A DNA stretch of 61,796 bases, taken from contig JAAZNF010000010.1 of NCBI GenBank assembly GCA_012798435.1, positions 1 to 61,796 on the forward strand. Reading direction: 5' to 3'. The DNA is from Myxococcales bacterium (GTDB lineage Bacteria > Myxococcota > B64-G9). A program made the position numbers and the translations under genes. The notes under the pieces are model-generated. The model did no database searches, was not told the DNA's origin, and worked only from the letters and a program-made list of their open reading frames with translations. Of this stretch, positions 1 to 11,770 are shown one piece after another; the first letter of the stretch is position 1; each line of letters opens with the position of its first letter.

Positions 1-478
1 CCCGCAGGTACCCGCCGCGCCACCCGCGGCCCAGGCCCCGGCCAAGTTCCCCCTGCCGGCGCCCACGCGTCCGGCCGTTCCCGCCACCCGGCCCCCGGCC
101 CCGGTACCGCCTGCGCCCGCACCAGCGCCGGTCCCGGAGGCGCCGACCGCGCCGGCCGCCGCGGCTTCCATCCCGGGGTCGTACGCCGCCTGGCGCCCGC
201 CCTCGCAGACCCGCATCTACCGGCCACCCGCCCCCGAGGAAGTGCCCGCACCGGAGCCGAAACCCCGCACCGGTGTCACGGTCAGACCCCGCGTGGAGGC
301 CGCGCCGGCCCCGGCGCGCGAGTTGCCGCCCGAGGTGCTGGCCGCCCGCCGGCTGGCCGAGAAACCGGTGGCCAACACCGCCGGACCGACTATCTTCGGT
401 GAGGATCTCATCTCCGAGAAGAGCCTGGACGAGGTGATCCTGTCGTACCTGTCCGGCGAGGCCGACGAGAAGCGGTGA
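1..478 (+). CDS. C-terminal part of a Pro/Ala-rich protein (5' end outside window)
   Basis: The frame is open from base 2 to a TGA at 476-478, giving about 158 residues, and no start is seen, so the gene begins outside the window. The visible part is a low-complexity Pro/Ala-rich linker up to about residue 60, then a less biased stretch, ending in a compact acidic/hydrophobic tail that contains the string ISEKSLDEVILSYL near the stop. The linker looks like a flexible spacer; the tail looks like a short amphipathic helix and could be a docking peptide (inference). It lies 88 bases upstream of ftsE on the same strand. I cannot assign a function. Confidence 0.7.
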   Translation, partial: PQVPAAPPAAQAPAKFPLPAPTRPAVPATRPPAPVPPAPAPAPVPEAPTAPAAAASIPGSYAAWRPPSQTRIYRPPAPEEVPAPEPKPRTGVTVRPRVEAAPAPARELPPEVLAARRLAEKPVANTAGPTIFGEDLISEKSLDEVILSYLSGEADEKR

Positions 479-566
479 GGCCGACCGGCGGCAATACCTT
501 GGCCTGGACCATGCGCGCACTTCTTGCAGGGAATTTGCAGCGCGGCCGCGCGAGGGAGTGCCCGCC

Positions 567-1238
567 TTGATCCAGATGTACCACGTCTACATGAACTACG
601 GCCCCGACCAGCCGGTGCTGTACGACATCACGCTGCGCATCGGCAAGGCGGAGTTCGCCTTCGTCACCGGGCCCTCGGGCGCGGGCAAGACCTCGCTGCT
701 GCGGCTCATCTTCCTGGCCGAGCCTTGCGCCTCGGGTCAGATCCTGGTGGCCGGTGAAAACGTGGCCCGCCTGCCGGAATCGCGGCGCCACCTGGTGCGG
801 CGCAAGATCGGGGTGGTGTTCCAGGACTTCAAGTTGCTCCCGCTGCGAACGGTGGCCGAGAACGTGGCGGTGGGCCTGGAGGTGCTGGGCTGGCCCCGCC
901 GCCAGGTGCGCCGCCGGGTGGAGGAGATGTTGCGGCTGGTGGATCTGGAGCACAAGGCCCACGTGCTGCCGGCACGGCTTTCGGGCGGAGAGCAGCAGCG
1001 GGTGGCCATCGCCCGGGCCATGATCGGCGATCCGCCCATCCTGCTGGCCGACGAGCCCACCGGCAACCTGGACGCCGAGCTGTCGCTGCAGATCTACGAT
1101 CTCTTGGAGCGCATCAACGCGCGGGGCGCCACGGTAGTGGTGGCCACCCACGACCGCGCCTGGGTAGAGCGCACCCACCGCCGGGTCATCGCCCTGGAGC
1201 GAGGCCGGGTGGTCACCGGCGGCCTGCCCGCCGCCTGA
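567..1238 (+). CDS. ftsE: Cell division ATP-binding protein FtsE
   Basis: ABC-type ATPase of 223 residues that pairs with FtsX at the division site and powers activation of septal murein amidases through EnvC. Visible motifs are Walker A GPSGAGKT (residues 35-42), the signature LSGGEQQR, Walker B with [11 protein letters not shown], and a switch histidine in VVATHDR. I chose the TTG at 567: the protein then begins [12 protein letters not shown], as FtsE usually does, and GAGGGA lies about nine bases upstream. The in-frame GTG at 558 touches that Shine-Dalgarno and would add three residues. ftsX follows after 16 bases. Confidence 0.95.
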   Translation: MIQMYHVYMNYGPDQPVLYDITLRIGKAEFAFVTGPSGAGKTSLLRLIFLAEPCASGQILVAGENVARLPESRRHLVRRKIGVVFQDFKLLPLRTVAENVAVGLEVLGWPRRQVRRRVEEMLRLVDLEHKAHVLPARLSGGEQQRVAIARAMIGDPPILLADEPTGNLDAELSLQIYDLLERINARGATVVVATHDRAWVERTHRRVIALERGRVVTGGLPAA

Positions 1239-1254
1239 CACGCCGGGAGGAGCG

Positions 1255-2151
1255 TTGGCCCGCCTGTTCACCTTCCTGCGCCAGGCCCTGACCCACCTGC
1301 GGCGGAGCCCCTTGCTGGCCGGCGCCGCCCTGCTCACCATCGGGGTGGTGTTCTTGCTGCTTTCGGTGTTCGGCCTGCTGGGCTACAACCTGGCGCTGCT
1401 GGCGGAGTCGGTGGGCCAGAATCTGCAGGCCTCGGTGTTCTTCTCGGACACGGCCAGCGAGGCTGAGCGCGAGGCGGTGCGCGAGATCTTGCGACGATCG
1501 CCGCTGGTGGCCGGGTTCGAGGAGCTCACCCCGGCCCAGGCCATGGCGCGGTTCCGCTCACGTTTGGGCCCGGACCAGGCCATCCTGGAAGGCCTGGGGG
1601 AGGACTGGCTACCCGCCTCGCTCGAGATCCGCCTCACCGCGGCGGGGCGGGATCCGGCCGAGATGGAGCGGCTGGCGCAGGCGCTGCGCCTGCCCGGCGT
1701 GGAGGACGTGCAGCACGGTCAGGCCTGGCTGGAGCAGTTCGATCGTTTCCTGCGCGCGGCCCGCCTGGGGGCGCTGGCGGTGGGGTTGCTGGTGCTGCTG
1801 GCCGCCCTGGTCATCGTCTCCAACACCATCCGGCTGGCCGTGTACGATCGCCAGGACGAGATCGTCATCTTGAAGCTGGTGGGCGCCAGCGACGCCTTCG
1901 TGAAGGTGCCCTTCTACCTGGAGGGCCTGCTGCTGGGAAGCCTGGGCTCCCTGCTCGGCGTGGCGCTGGCATGGTTGCTCTCGGCCGTGGTGCAGCTCGA
2001 GCCGGGCTGGCTCCTGCCCGAAGGCCTCGGCGCGCTGGCGCTCGAGCCGCGCAACCTCCCCTGGGAGGGCTGGGTGGCGCTGCTGTGCGGCGGACCGGCG
2101 CTGGGAGTCATCGGGACCCGTCTCAGCCTGGGGAGGCACCTCCGGGTATGA
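1255..2151 (+). CDS. ftsX: Cell division protein FtsX (permease-like)
   Basis: Membrane partner of FtsE, 298 residues from a TTG start preceded by GGGAGGAGCG. One transmembrane helix lies at about residues 20-45, followed by a periplasmic domain of about 120 residues (the part that in the family contacts EnvC or other hydrolase regulators), then three helices in the C-terminal half, the usual FtsX topology. The stretch VIVSNTIRLAVYDRQDEI matches the conserved FtsX cytoplasmic loop region. Its stop overlaps the start of the EnvC-like gene as ATGA, so the three genes are probably translationally coupled. Confidence 0.93.
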   Translation: MARLFTFLRQALTHLRRSPLLAGAALLTIGVVFLLLSVFGLLGYNLALLAESVGQNLQASVFFSDTASEAEREAVREILRRSPLVAGFEELTPAQAMARFRSRLGPDQAILEGLGEDWLPASLEIRLTAAGRDPAEMERLAQALRLPGVEDVQHGQAWLEQFDRFLRAARLGALAVGLLVLLAALVIVSNTIRLAVYDRQDEIVILKLVGASDAFVKVPFYLEGLLLGSLGSLLGVALAWLLSAVVQLEPGWLLPEGLGALALEPRNLPWEGWVALLCGGPALGVIGTRLSLGRHLRV

Positions 2152-3290
2152 AGACGCGGGCTGCATGTCTTGCGCTGGCGCCTCTCATATGGGCGGCAAG
2201 TGGTTTTGCGGCGGACAACGCCCACCCGGTCCAGGAGGACCTCAGCGAGGTCAAACGCGACCTGGAACGCGAGCGGCGATTGCTGCAGGAACTGGAGCGG
2301 GAATCGGGCTCGGCCCTGCGCGTGGTCTCGCGCATCGAGGAGGACCTGGCGCGAGCCGAGCGGGAGGAGAAGGAGGCCCGGGCGGAACTGGCGCGCCTCG
2401 AGCAGGATCTCGAGGAGCACCGCGCCCAGCGCGACCGCGCCGAGGCCGAGCGCCGAAAGACACAGGAGCGGTTGCGGCAGCGTCTGCGCAGCCTGTACCG
2501 GCTGGGCGAGCTGGGCTGGCTGCGGCTGCTGTTCTCGGCCGAGTCCCTCTCCGACACGATGTGGCGCTACCGTCTGGCCTGGCAGATGGCCCGTAACGAT
2601 CGGCGCCTGGCGCAGGACCTCGCCCGTCGCTCCGCGGAGCTCATCCACGCCGACGAACGCATCGCCGCCCGACAAAACGAGGTGCGCGGCGCGGCCGCCG
2701 CGGTGGCGCGGCAGCGGGAGGCGGCCCTGCGCGCCCGGCGCGAGAAGGTCGAGCTGCTGCGCCTGGTTCGCAACCGGGAGGCCCTGCACCGCCAGGCGCT
2801 GCGCGATCTCACCGCGGCCCAGCAGCGCCTGCAGGAGGTGATGCAGGGCCTGTCCGGGCAGCCCGGCGCCGGCCGGGGCTTCGCCACCTGGAAGGGGCGC
2901 CTGCCGCCGCCGCTGGAGGGCGCGCGGGTGAAGGTGCCCTTCGGCCGGATCGTGGAGGAGCGCTTCAAGACCATCACCTTGCACCCGGGAGTGGACATCA
3001 CGGCGCCACGCGGGACCCCGGTGCGGGCGATCTACCCCGGGCGGGTGGCCTTCGCCGACCGGTTCGCCGGGTACGGCCTGCTGTGCATCCTCGACCACGG
3101 TGGTTCCTATTTCTCTCTGTACGCCCACCTCGACGAGCTCAAGGTGCGCGCGGGCGACACGCTGAAGCAGGGACAGGTCCTGGGCGCCGTCGGCGAGACC
3201 GGCTCCCTGGAAGGGCCGATGCTGTACTTCGAGATCCGACAGGGGGAGCGCGCGGTGAACCCCGAGGAGTGGGTGCGCTTCTCGCGCTAG
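2148..3290 (+). CDS. envC: EnvC-like murein hydrolase activator (coiled coil plus degenerate LytM domain)
   Basis: Exported protein of 380 residues. A signal peptide (about residues 1-22, ending near FAADNA) is followed by a long Arg/Glu-rich coiled coil (about 27-240) and a C-terminal M23/LytM domain (about 270-378). The first zinc motif HPGVD and the later YAHLD histidine are present, but the usual HxH before FEI is replaced by MLY (residues 358-360). Loss of zinc ligands is also typical of Escherichia coli EnvC, which activates amidases and does not cut murein itself. Position directly after ftsEX, with a 4-base overlap, supports the same role. Confidence 0.9.
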   Translation: MKTRAACLALAPLIWAASGFAADNAHPVQEDLSEVKRDLERERRLLQELERESGSALRVVSRIEEDLARAEREEKEARAELARLEQDLEEHRAQRDRAEAERRKTQERLRQRLRSLYRLGELGWLRLLFSAESLSDTMWRYRLAWQMARNDRRLAQDLARRSAELIHADERIAARQNEVRGAAAAVARQREAALRARREKVELLRLVRNREALHRQALRDLTAAQQRLQEVMQGLSGQPGAGRGFATWKGRLPPPLEGARVKVPFGRIVEERFKTITLHPGVDITAPRGTPVRAIYPGRVAFADRFAGYGLLCILDHGGSYFSLYAHLDELKVRAGDTLKQGQVLGAVGETGSLEGPMLYFEIRQGERAVNPEEWVRFSR

Positions 3291-3304
3291 CCCCACTGCC
3301 CGGC

Positions 3305-5520
<2,216 letters not shown>

Positions 5521-5524
<4 letters not shown>

Positions 5525-6699
5525 GTCGCTCCTTTGGAGAATGAGCGCGCGGCGGCCCGGGCCGCCTCGATCACCTCGAGCAGAGCCACCCCCTTCTCCG
5601 TGGCCAGCCGCCGGCAGTCCTCGAACTCGGGGGTCAGGCGCACCGTGTGGCCGAGATGCTCGGCCGCCTTGACGCGCACTTCGCCGAAGGGCGTTCGCAC
5701 CACGAACTGGCGGCGCGCCAAGCGGGTGCGCTCCACCGCCCGCCGCCGCAGGCCGATGGTGGTGGACTCGGTGAAGATCGCGGTCTCCAGGGCGGCCGCC
5801 CGCGCGGCGGGGCACAGCAGCGAAAGCACCACGCCGGGGCGGGACTTCTTCATGATCACCGGCTGCAGCCACACCTCCAGCGCGCCCTCCGCGTACAACC
5901 GATCCATCAGGTGCTCGAAGGCCTGCGGATTCATGTCGTCGATGTTCGCCTCGAGCAGCAGCTCTTCCTCGCTCGCGTCGCCGTCCGCCCCCCACAGCAA
6001 GCGCAGCAGGTTGGGACGGTCCGAAAGCGCGCGCGTCCCGGCACCGTATCCGATCTTCTGGACTCGCAGCTCGGGCGCGTCGGTGAAGCGCTGCACCTGG
6101 GTGGCCAGGATGGTGGCCCCGGTCGGCGTGGTCAACTCGCCCTCGACCTCGAGCTGGCGAAAGCGCACGCCGCGCAGCAGCTCCAGCGTGGCCGGGGCGG
6201 GCAACGGCAACACCCCGTGGCGGCTCTGCACCGTCCCCCGTCCGACCACGGGGGTCGAGGCGCTGATGATTTCCGGTCCGAGCACGTCCAGGGCCAGGGC
6301 GCAGCCGACGATGTCGGCGATGGAGTCGGCGGCGCCCACCTCGTGGAAGTGGATCCGCTCGGGGGTGGTGCCGTGCACCCGCGCCTCGGCCTCGGCCAGG
6401 CGCGCGAACATGGCTTCGGCCCGCTCTCGCGCGCCGGACGGCAGATCGGCGGACGACAGCAGGCGGCGGATGTCGGCCCAGGAGCGCTCGGCGCTCTCTT
6501 CGCCCGGCGCGTCCACCGAGAAGCGCAGCGCAGAAATGCCGCTGGGCGCGGCCGGCTCGACCCGCACGCCGACCTCGGCGAGCCCCATGGCGTCGAGCGC
6601 CTGCCGCAGGCGATCCAAGGAGAAGCCGAGCTGCACCAGGGCGCCCAGCATCATGTCGCCGGCGATGCCGGAGATCATGTCGAGGTGCAGCGTACTCAT
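5521..6699 (-). CDS. larC: LarC, nickel insertion protein for the nickel-pincer cofactor
   Basis: LarC inserts nickel into the pyridinium bis-thiocarboxylate mononucleotide to complete the cofactor of lactate racemase and related enzymes. The 392-residue protein begins with the family pattern LHLDMISGIAGDMMLGAL and carries the C-terminal signature EANIDDMNPQAFEHLM followed by MKKSRPGVVLS. It is one continuous reading frame, unlike species where LarC1 and LarC2 are joined by a programmed frameshift. It overlaps larB upstream and glgB downstream by four bases each. LarE, the sulfur donor of the pathway, is not in the window. Confidence 0.93.
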
Positions 6700-7460
6700 C
6701 CCGCCTCCTGCCGCCGCCCGTTGATCAGGGAGGCCGCGAATCCCGCGCCGAACCCGTTGTCGATGTTGACCACCAGCACCCCCGGGGCGCAGGCGTTCAA
6801 CATGGACAGCAGGGCGGCGAACCCCCCCAGCCCGGTGCCGTAACCCACGCTGGTGGGCACGGCGATCACCGGGCAACTGGTGAGGCCGGCCACCACCGAC
6901 GGCAGGGCCCCTTCCATCCCGGCCACCACCACGATCACCGCGGCCTGGCGCAGCCGCTCGGTGGCGGAGAGCAGCCGGTGCAGGCCGGCCACGCCCACGT
7001 CGACAAGCCGCTCCACCCGCTGCCCCATCAGTTCGGCGGTCACCGCGGCCTCCTCGGCCACCGGCAGATCGCCGGTGCCCGCGGCCACGATCAAGATGGT
7101 GCCCGCGCCGCCGGGCTCGATGGGGCGCGGGGCGAAGGCGAAGGCGCGCGAAGCGGGGTACGACTTCCCCCCGGGGAACCGTTCCTCGAGGCTGCGCGTG
7201 GCCTCGGGGGACAGGCGGGTGGCGAGCAACGGCCCGCCCTGGGCGACGATGCGCTCGGCGATGGCCAGGATCTGCTCGACGGTCTTTCCCTGGCCGAAGA
7301 TCACCTCGGGGAATCCCCCGCGCAGCGCGCGGTGGTGGTCCACCCGGGCGAAACCGAGGTCCTCGAAGGGGAGCAGGGCCAGGCGTTCCTGCGCCTGCTC
7401 CGGTGTGAGGCGGCCAGCGGCGACCTCGGTGAGCAGTTGTCGAAGGGCCTCGGGCCGCAT
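6696..7460 (-). CDS. larB: LarB, nickel-pincer cofactor biosynthesis carboxylase/hydrolase
   Basis: LarB carboxylates nicotinic acid adenine dinucleotide and splits off AMP to give the biscarboxylic mononucleotide precursor of the nickel-pincer cofactor. The 254-residue protein has the family N-terminal region (FEDLGFARVDHHRALR, GFPEVIFGQGKT) and a C-terminal PurE-like domain with AAGTGDLPVAEEA and ISCPVIAVPTSVGYG-like loops. The start is an ATG with GAGGAG upstream. It overlaps the cheA stop by one base and the larC start by four, so it is coupled to both. Confidence 0.93.
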   Translation of the reverse strand: MRPEALRQLLTEVAAGRLTPEQAQERLALLPFEDLGFARVDHHRALRGGFPEVIFGQGKTVEQILAIAERIVAQGGPLLATRLSPEATRSLEERFPGGKSYPASRAFAFAPRPIEPGGAGTILIVAAGTGDLPVAEEAAVTAELMGQRVERLVDVGVAGLHRLLSATERLRQAAVIVVVAGMEGALPSVVAGLTSCPVIAVPTSVGYGTGLGGFAALLSMLNACAPGVLVVNIDNGFGAGFAASLINGRRQEAG

Positions 7461-9379
7461 CAGGCTTCTCCTCGGGCGACAAAACGTTCCATGAGCTGAT
7501 CCGGATCCAGGATAAGCACCGGCCGGCCGTCCCCCAACACGGTGGTCCCGGCGAAGGGCCCGGCGCGCCGCAGCAGGCTGCCGGGCGGTTTCTGCACCAC
7601 CTCGCGGTGACCCGCCACCCGACTCACACCCAGCGCCAGCCGGCCCTGCTCACCGTCACCGATCACCACCGCCTCGCGCGACACCTCGAAGGAGGATTCC
7701 CGCAGCAGCGCGCTCAGGTCCTGGAAGGCGAAATCCGCGCCGGGCTCGCCAAGCCGCGCCTCTTGCCTGCGGACCGCGACATTCTCCTGTCGGAGCGGCA
7801 GGACCCGCAGCACCCGCGAGGCGGGCAGGGCCAGCAGGCGGCCCGCGCTCTCCACCAACAGCACTTGGAGCACGGCCAGGGTAAGCGGCAGATCGAGCAC
7901 GAAGGTCGTCCCCTCGCCGGGCCGCGAATGGACCGACACCCGGCCCCCCAGCCGCGTCAGGGTGGTGCGCACCACGTCCAACCCGACACCACGGCCGGAG
8001 ACCTCGCCGGCCACCTCGCGCGTGCTGAACCCCGGCGCGAAGACGAGTTCCAGCGCCCCGGCGGCCTCGAGCGGCTCGCCGGGGGGCACCAGGCCCAGGG
8101 ACCGGGCGCGCTCTAGCACCCGCGACGGATCGATGCCTCGCCCGTCGTCGCTCACCTCCATCAGCACGCGATCGTGGCGCCGGCGCACCGCGATGCGCAG
8201 CAGGCCTTCCTCCGGCTTGCCGCGAGCGCGCCGCTCCTCGGGCGGCTCGATCCCGTGGTCCAGTGCGTTGCGCAGAAGGTGCAAAAGCGGCGTGTCCAGC
8301 GCCTCCACCAGGGCCCGGTCGATGGGCACCTCGTGGCCCTCGATGGCGAAGCGCACCTTCTTGCCCCGGCTTCCCGCGATGTCCCGGCATACCCGCGGCA
8401 GCCGATCGGTGAGTAGGGACACCGGCACCAGCCGGACCTCCATGACCCGGTCATGCAGCCGGCGCACGATCTGGGACAGGGCCCGCACCGAACCCGAGAG
8501 CTCTCCGGAACCCAGGCGCTCGGACAGCTCCTCGAGGTGCGAACGCTGCGCCAGAAGCTCGCCGACCGCGTCCACGAAGAAGTCCAGCAGCTCGGCGCTC
8601 ACCCGAACGGTGGGTGCGGCCGGCGCCGGGTTTGGCGTCGAGGGCGCAGCCGGGGCCGGGGTCGGCACCGGGGGCTTCTCGTCGGCGGGCAGCCAGCGCA
8701 CCGCGGCGACGTCGGCCAGATCCAGGCGGCGCCGAAGCTCGGGCAATCCCTCGCGGCTCTCCAGCGAAAGGCGCAGCACCCGTCCGGGGAGGATCCCCTG
8801 CCGCAGCTCCTCCGGGGTGGGGGTGCAGCGCACCACCCGGCCGGCCTCCTGCAGCCGCCGGTACACCAGGAAGGCGCGGGCGGCCGGGAGCTGGCTGTCG
8901 GGCGAGATTTCCACCTCCACCTGGAGGCTGCGCAGCGCCTCCGAATCCGGCGCCTTCGGCTCCGGCGCGCCCCGTGCCGGCGCGGCGTGCCCATGGAGTC
9001 GGCCGATGGCCTGGAGCAGCTCTTCACCGGCAGGTTCGATGGCTCGATCCTCCGCCGCCTGGCCGAGCTGCTGGCGCAGCTGATCGAGGCCGCGCAGCAG
9101 CACCTCCACCACGTCTGCGCTCAAGGGCCGCTTCTCCTGGCGAAACGGGACCAGCAGGTCCTCCAGCCCGTGCGCCAGCGAGCTCAGGGGGCTGTAGCCC
9201 ATGGATCCGGCCATGCCCTTGATGGAGTGCAAGTGGCGAAAGGCCTCGTGCACGCGCTCGGCATCCGCGGGGTGCTGCTCGAGCGCCAGCAGATCCTTTT
9301 CCAGGTTGTCGAGGTGTTCGGCGGCCTCGCTCAGAAAGAGCGGCTTGTAGGCCGACATGTCCACGAGACGTGGCTCCAC
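7460..9379 (-). CDS. cheA: Chemotaxis-type histidine kinase CheA
   Basis: Kinase of a chemosensory array. The Hpt (P1) domain has the phospho-accepting His51 in HLHSIKG. A P2-like module spans about 140-235, and an Ala/Pro linker is followed by P3 dimerisation helices (about 265-330). The P4 ATPase has an N-box NALDHGI and G-boxes DDGRGI and GRGVGLD. The C-terminal P5 CheW-like domain ends near DPDQLMERF. The GTG at 9379 gives 639 residues; an ATG at 9358 (MSAYKPLFL) removes seven residues and is equally plausible, and neither has a strong Shine-Dalgarno. CheY, CheW and a transducer lie upstream; no CheB or CheR is in the window. Confidence 0.95.
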   Translation of the reverse strand: MEPRLVDMSAYKPLFLSEAAEHLDNLEKDLLALEQHPADAERVHEAFRHLHSIKGMAGSMGYSPLSSLAHGLEDLLVPFRQEKRPLSADVVEVLLRGLDQLRQQLGQAAEDRAIEPAGEELLQAIGRLHGHAAPARGAPEPKAPDSEALRSLQVEVEISPDSQLPAARAFLVYRRLQEAGRVVRCTPTPEELRQGILPGRVLRLSLESREGLPELRRRLDLADVAAVRWLPADEKPPVPTPAPAAPSTPNPAPAAPTVRVSAELLDFFVDAVGELLAQRSHLEELSERLGSGELSGSVRALSQIVRRLHDRVMEVRLVPVSLLTDRLPRVCRDIAGSRGKKVRFAIEGHEVPIDRALVEALDTPLLHLLRNALDHGIEPPEERRARGKPEEGLLRIAVRRRHDRVLMEVSDDGRGIDPSRVLERARSLGLVPPGEPLEAAGALELVFAPGFSTREVAGEVSGRGVGLDVVRTTLTRLGGRVSVHSRPGEGTTFVLDLPLTLAVLQVLLVESAGRLLALPASRVLRVLPLRQENVAVRRQEARLGEPGADFAFQDLSALLRESSFEVSREAVVIGDGEQGRLALGVSRVAGHREVVQKPPGSLLRRAGPFAGTTVLGDGRPVLILDPDQLMERFVARGEA

Positions 9380-9390
9380 ATCAAGGGCGA

Positions 9391-9762
9391 TCAGGCCCGG
9401 GTGGCCAGGGCCTTCTGCACCACCTGCAGCACGTTCTCCGGCCGGAAGGGCTTGACGATGAAGTCGGTGGCGCCAGCCTCGATGGCCTCGGTCACCAGGG
9501 ACTCTTGCCCCAGGGCGCTGCAGATGATCACCACGGCTCGGGGATCGGCCTTGCGGATCTCGCGGGTGGCCTCGATGCCGTTTTTAAAGGGCATGACGAT
9601 GTCCATGGAGATGAGATCGGGCCGCAGCTCCTGGTACTTCTCCACCGCCTCCACGCCGTTGGCGGCCTCGCCAGCGATCTCGTACCCGGCCCCCTGGAAG
9701 ATCTCCTTGAGGGTGTTGCGCATGAAAACCGCGTCGTCCACGATCATCACCCGGCTGGCCAT
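9391..9762 (-). CDS. cheY: CheY-like single-domain response regulator
   Basis: A 123-residue receiver domain with the acidic pocket Asp9-Asp10, phospho-accepting Asp54 in SMDIVMP, Ser82 at the switch position and Lys104 in VKPF. It lies between cheA (12 bases downstream) and cheW, so CheA is its likely phosphodonor. There is no output domain, so signalling would be by protein binding. The start ATG has AAGGAGGGCACC upstream, a strong Shine-Dalgarno. Confidence 0.95.
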   Translation of the reverse strand: MASRVMIVDDAVFMRNTLKEIFQGAGYEIAGEAANGVEAVEKYQELRPDLISMDIVMPFKNGIEATREIRKADPRAVVIICSALGQESLVTEAIEAGATDFIVKPFRPENVLQVVQKALATRA

Positions 9763-9808
9763 GGTGCCCTCCTTGCGCCGCCAGTGTATCCTCCGGCCCG
9801 CGCCCGAG

Positions 9809-10228
9809 TCAAACGCCCGCTGCTCGCAGCAACTCGTGAACCGTCAGCAGCTCGAGCAGCCGATCGCCGTGCCAGGCCCGCTGCCGGCCCTGCGAATTCG
9901 GCCCCTCGGGCCGCACACACTCCAGGCAGTCCACCCCATCCACCAGCAGGGCGGCGGGTTCACCGGCGAGGTCGATGTGGATGGCCTGCTCGCCGGTGGA
10001 GGGCGCCACGCCCAGGACGCCGTCCAGGCGCAGCACCGGGACCACGCGGCCGTGGTGGTTGAGGATGCCAGCCAGCCAGGCCGGCGACCCTGGCACCGCC
10101 ACGGGCGGCTGGTCCAGCCGTAGCACCTCGCCCACCTCGGTGAGCCGGATCCCAAAGCGTCCCCCGCCCAGGCGGAAGATCAGCACCCGGTCCTCTGGCC
10201 GCGCCTCGCTCGAACCGGAATCCGTCAC
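9809..10228 (-). CDS. cheW: CheW-like coupling protein
   Basis: A small CheW-fold protein of 139 residues that should bridge the transducer and CheA. The fold is shown by [20 protein letters not shown] near the start, the [19 protein letters not shown] strand-turn and the C-terminal helix VHELLRAAG. It begins with a GTG that overlaps the stop of the transducer gene (GTGA), so it is coupled to it. A gap of 46 bases separates it from cheY. Confidence 0.9.
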   Translation of the reverse strand: MTDSGSSEARPEDRVLIFRLGGGRFGIRLTEVGEVLRLDQPPVAVPGSPAWLAGILNHHGRVVPVLRLDGVLGVAPSTGEQAIHIDLAGEPAALLVDGVDCLECVRPEGPNSQGRQRAWHGDRLLELLTVHELLRAAGV

Positions 10229-11373
10229 CGGGGGCCTCCCTCCGGTTCCTGCACGGCCGCCAGCGCCCCGGCCAGCCGCTGCAACGTCTCCACCAACCGA
10301 GTGATCTCGAACAAGTTTTCACTCTGCGCCTCGACCGCCTGCAACACGGCTGCCGAGGCGGAGAGGTTCTGGCCCGCCACCTGGGAGAGGTTCTCGAAGG
10401 CCTTGATGGTCTGCTCGGCGCCCGCCATCTGCTCCTGCGCCAGCCGGTTGATGATCTGTACCCGATCGCTGCCGGCGGTCACCGCGGCCACGATGTTCCG
10501 CAACGAGTCGGCGATGGCGTTCAGCTGATCACGGCCCTCGCCCAGCTGCCGCGTGCTCACCTGGGCGGCGGTGACGGCCTCGGCGCTCCCCTGGGCCACC
10601 TCCTCGACGATGCGGGCGATGCGCTCCGCCGAGCGCGAGGTGTTCTCGGCCAGGTGACGGATCTCCTCGGCCACCACCGCGAAACCCCGCCCGGCCTCGC
10701 CGGCCCGGGCCGCCTCGATGGTGGCGTTGATGGCCAAAAGGTGCGTCTGCTGGGCCACCTCGGTGATCACCCGCACGATGGCCCCAATCTCCTGGGTCCG
10801 CTCGCCGAACTCGACCATGCGGCGCGCGGTCTTCTCCACCTGCTCGAACACGCCCCGCATCTTGTCGAGGGCGGTGGTGGCCAACTGGCCGCCGGACAGG
10901 GCCACCCGGCTGGCCTCGGCCGAAGAGCGGGCCGCGTCCTCGGCCGCCCGCGAGGTGTGCGACATGCTGCGGGCCACCTCGGCCACCAGGGTGGAGGCCT
11001 TGCGCACCAGGTCGCCCTCCAGCTCGGCGCCGCCAGTGACGCGCTCCAGGCCGGCGGCGATCTCGCCGGCGGCGGCGTTCGCCCGGCGCGCCAGATCGTT
11101 CAGCTGTACGCAGCTCTCGCCCGCCTGGCGCCCCGTCTGCGCGGACGCCTGCCGCAGGCGCCCCACGTCCTGCACCAGCCGACGCCGCCCGAGGTCCGCC
11201 ACGGCGGCCAACCCCCCCGTGGCCAGCAGCAGCAGCCCGCACAGCAGCGCGGCCGGGACGGCCCCCTCCCCCGGCACCAGCCACAGGCACAGCAGCGCAC
11301 CCAGGATCGGGCCGGGGAGCAGCCACGGAAGCAATCGCAGGACGGTCAGGGCGCTCTCCTTTTTCTTTCCCAA
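10225..11373 (-). CDS. Methyl-accepting chemotaxis-type transducer without a sensor domain
   Basis: Transducer of about 382 residues from a TTG at 11373 (LGKKKES); the reading frame continues upstream over the receiver gene, but that extension is antisense-like coding overlap and is rejected. Two hydrophobic segments (about residues 13-30 and 36-57) form a hairpin with almost no loop, so there is no periplasmic ligand domain and no clear HAMP. A long coiled-coil signalling domain follows, with the hairpin tip [20 protein letters not shown] and [17 protein letters not shown]. It is cotranslated with cheW. The stimulus may be membrane state or an intracellular partner (inference). The start codon is uncertain. 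Confidence 0.85.
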   Translation of the reverse strand: MGKKKESALTVLRLLPWLLPGPILGALLCLWLVPGEGAVPAALLCGLLLLATGGLAAVADLGRRRLVQDVGRLRQASAQTGRQAGESCVQLNDLARRANAAAGEIAAGLERVTGGAELEGDLVRKASTLVAEVARSMSHTSRAAEDAARSSAEASRVALSGGQLATTALDKMRGVFEQVEKTARRMVEFGERTQEIGAIVRVITEVAQQTHLLAINATIEAARAGEAGRGFAVVAEEIRHLAENTSRSAERIARIVEEVAQGSAEAVTAAQVSTRQLGEGRDQLNAIADSLRNIVAAVTAGSDRVQIINRLAQEQMAGAEQTIKAFENLSQVAGQNLSASAAVLQAVEAQSENLFEITRLVETLQRLAGALAAVQEPEGGPR

Positions 11374-11392
11374 ACGCAGCGGGACCGCCCCT

Positions 11393-11767
11393 TCAGCGGT
11401 TGAGCATGGCGTTGACGATGCGCAGCAGCTGGCTGGCGGTGAACGGCTTGGCCAAGAACACCGTTCCGCCGGAGCGGAACCCCTCGCGCATGGACTCGGA
11501 GTCGTCCCGCGCGGTGACGAACACCACCGGGGGCCGCACCCCCTTCTCGTTGCGCCGCACGCTGCGGGCCACCTCGAAACCATCGATGCCGGGCATCATG
11601 ATGTCCAGCAGGATGAGATCGTAGCTCTCCTGCTCGATCATGCGGATGGCCTCCGCCCCCTCGGTGGTGCGCGCCACCTCGAAGCCGGACTTCTCCAGGA
11701 TGCGCTGGATCATGAGCACGATGTCCGCGTCGTCGTCCACCACCAGAATGCGTTTCTTGTCTGGCAT
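11393..11767 (-). CDS. Single-domain response regulator
   Basis: Receiver-only protein of 124 residues, with acidic triad Asp11-Asp13, phospho-accepting Asp55 in LLDIMMP, a Thr in FVTARDD and Lys in LAKPF. It lies three bases after the PocR-domain kinase stop and before the transducer, so it is probably phosphorylated by that kinase. It could feed a signal into the chemosensory cluster or be a second output alongside the CheY-like protein encoded at 9391-9762. No DNA-binding or enzymatic output domain is present. Confidence 0.93.
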   Translation of the reverse strand: MPDKKRILVVDDDADIVLMIQRILEKSGFEVARTTEGAEAIRMIEQESYDLILLDIMMPGIDGFEVARSVRRNEKGVRPPVVFVTARDDSESMREGFRSGGTVFLAKPFTASQLLRIVNAMLNR

Positions 11768-11770
11768 GCC

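Noticed and set aside
11374-11583. N-terminal extension of the transducer frame
   Set aside because: It lies over the receiver gene in another frame and has shadow-type composition.
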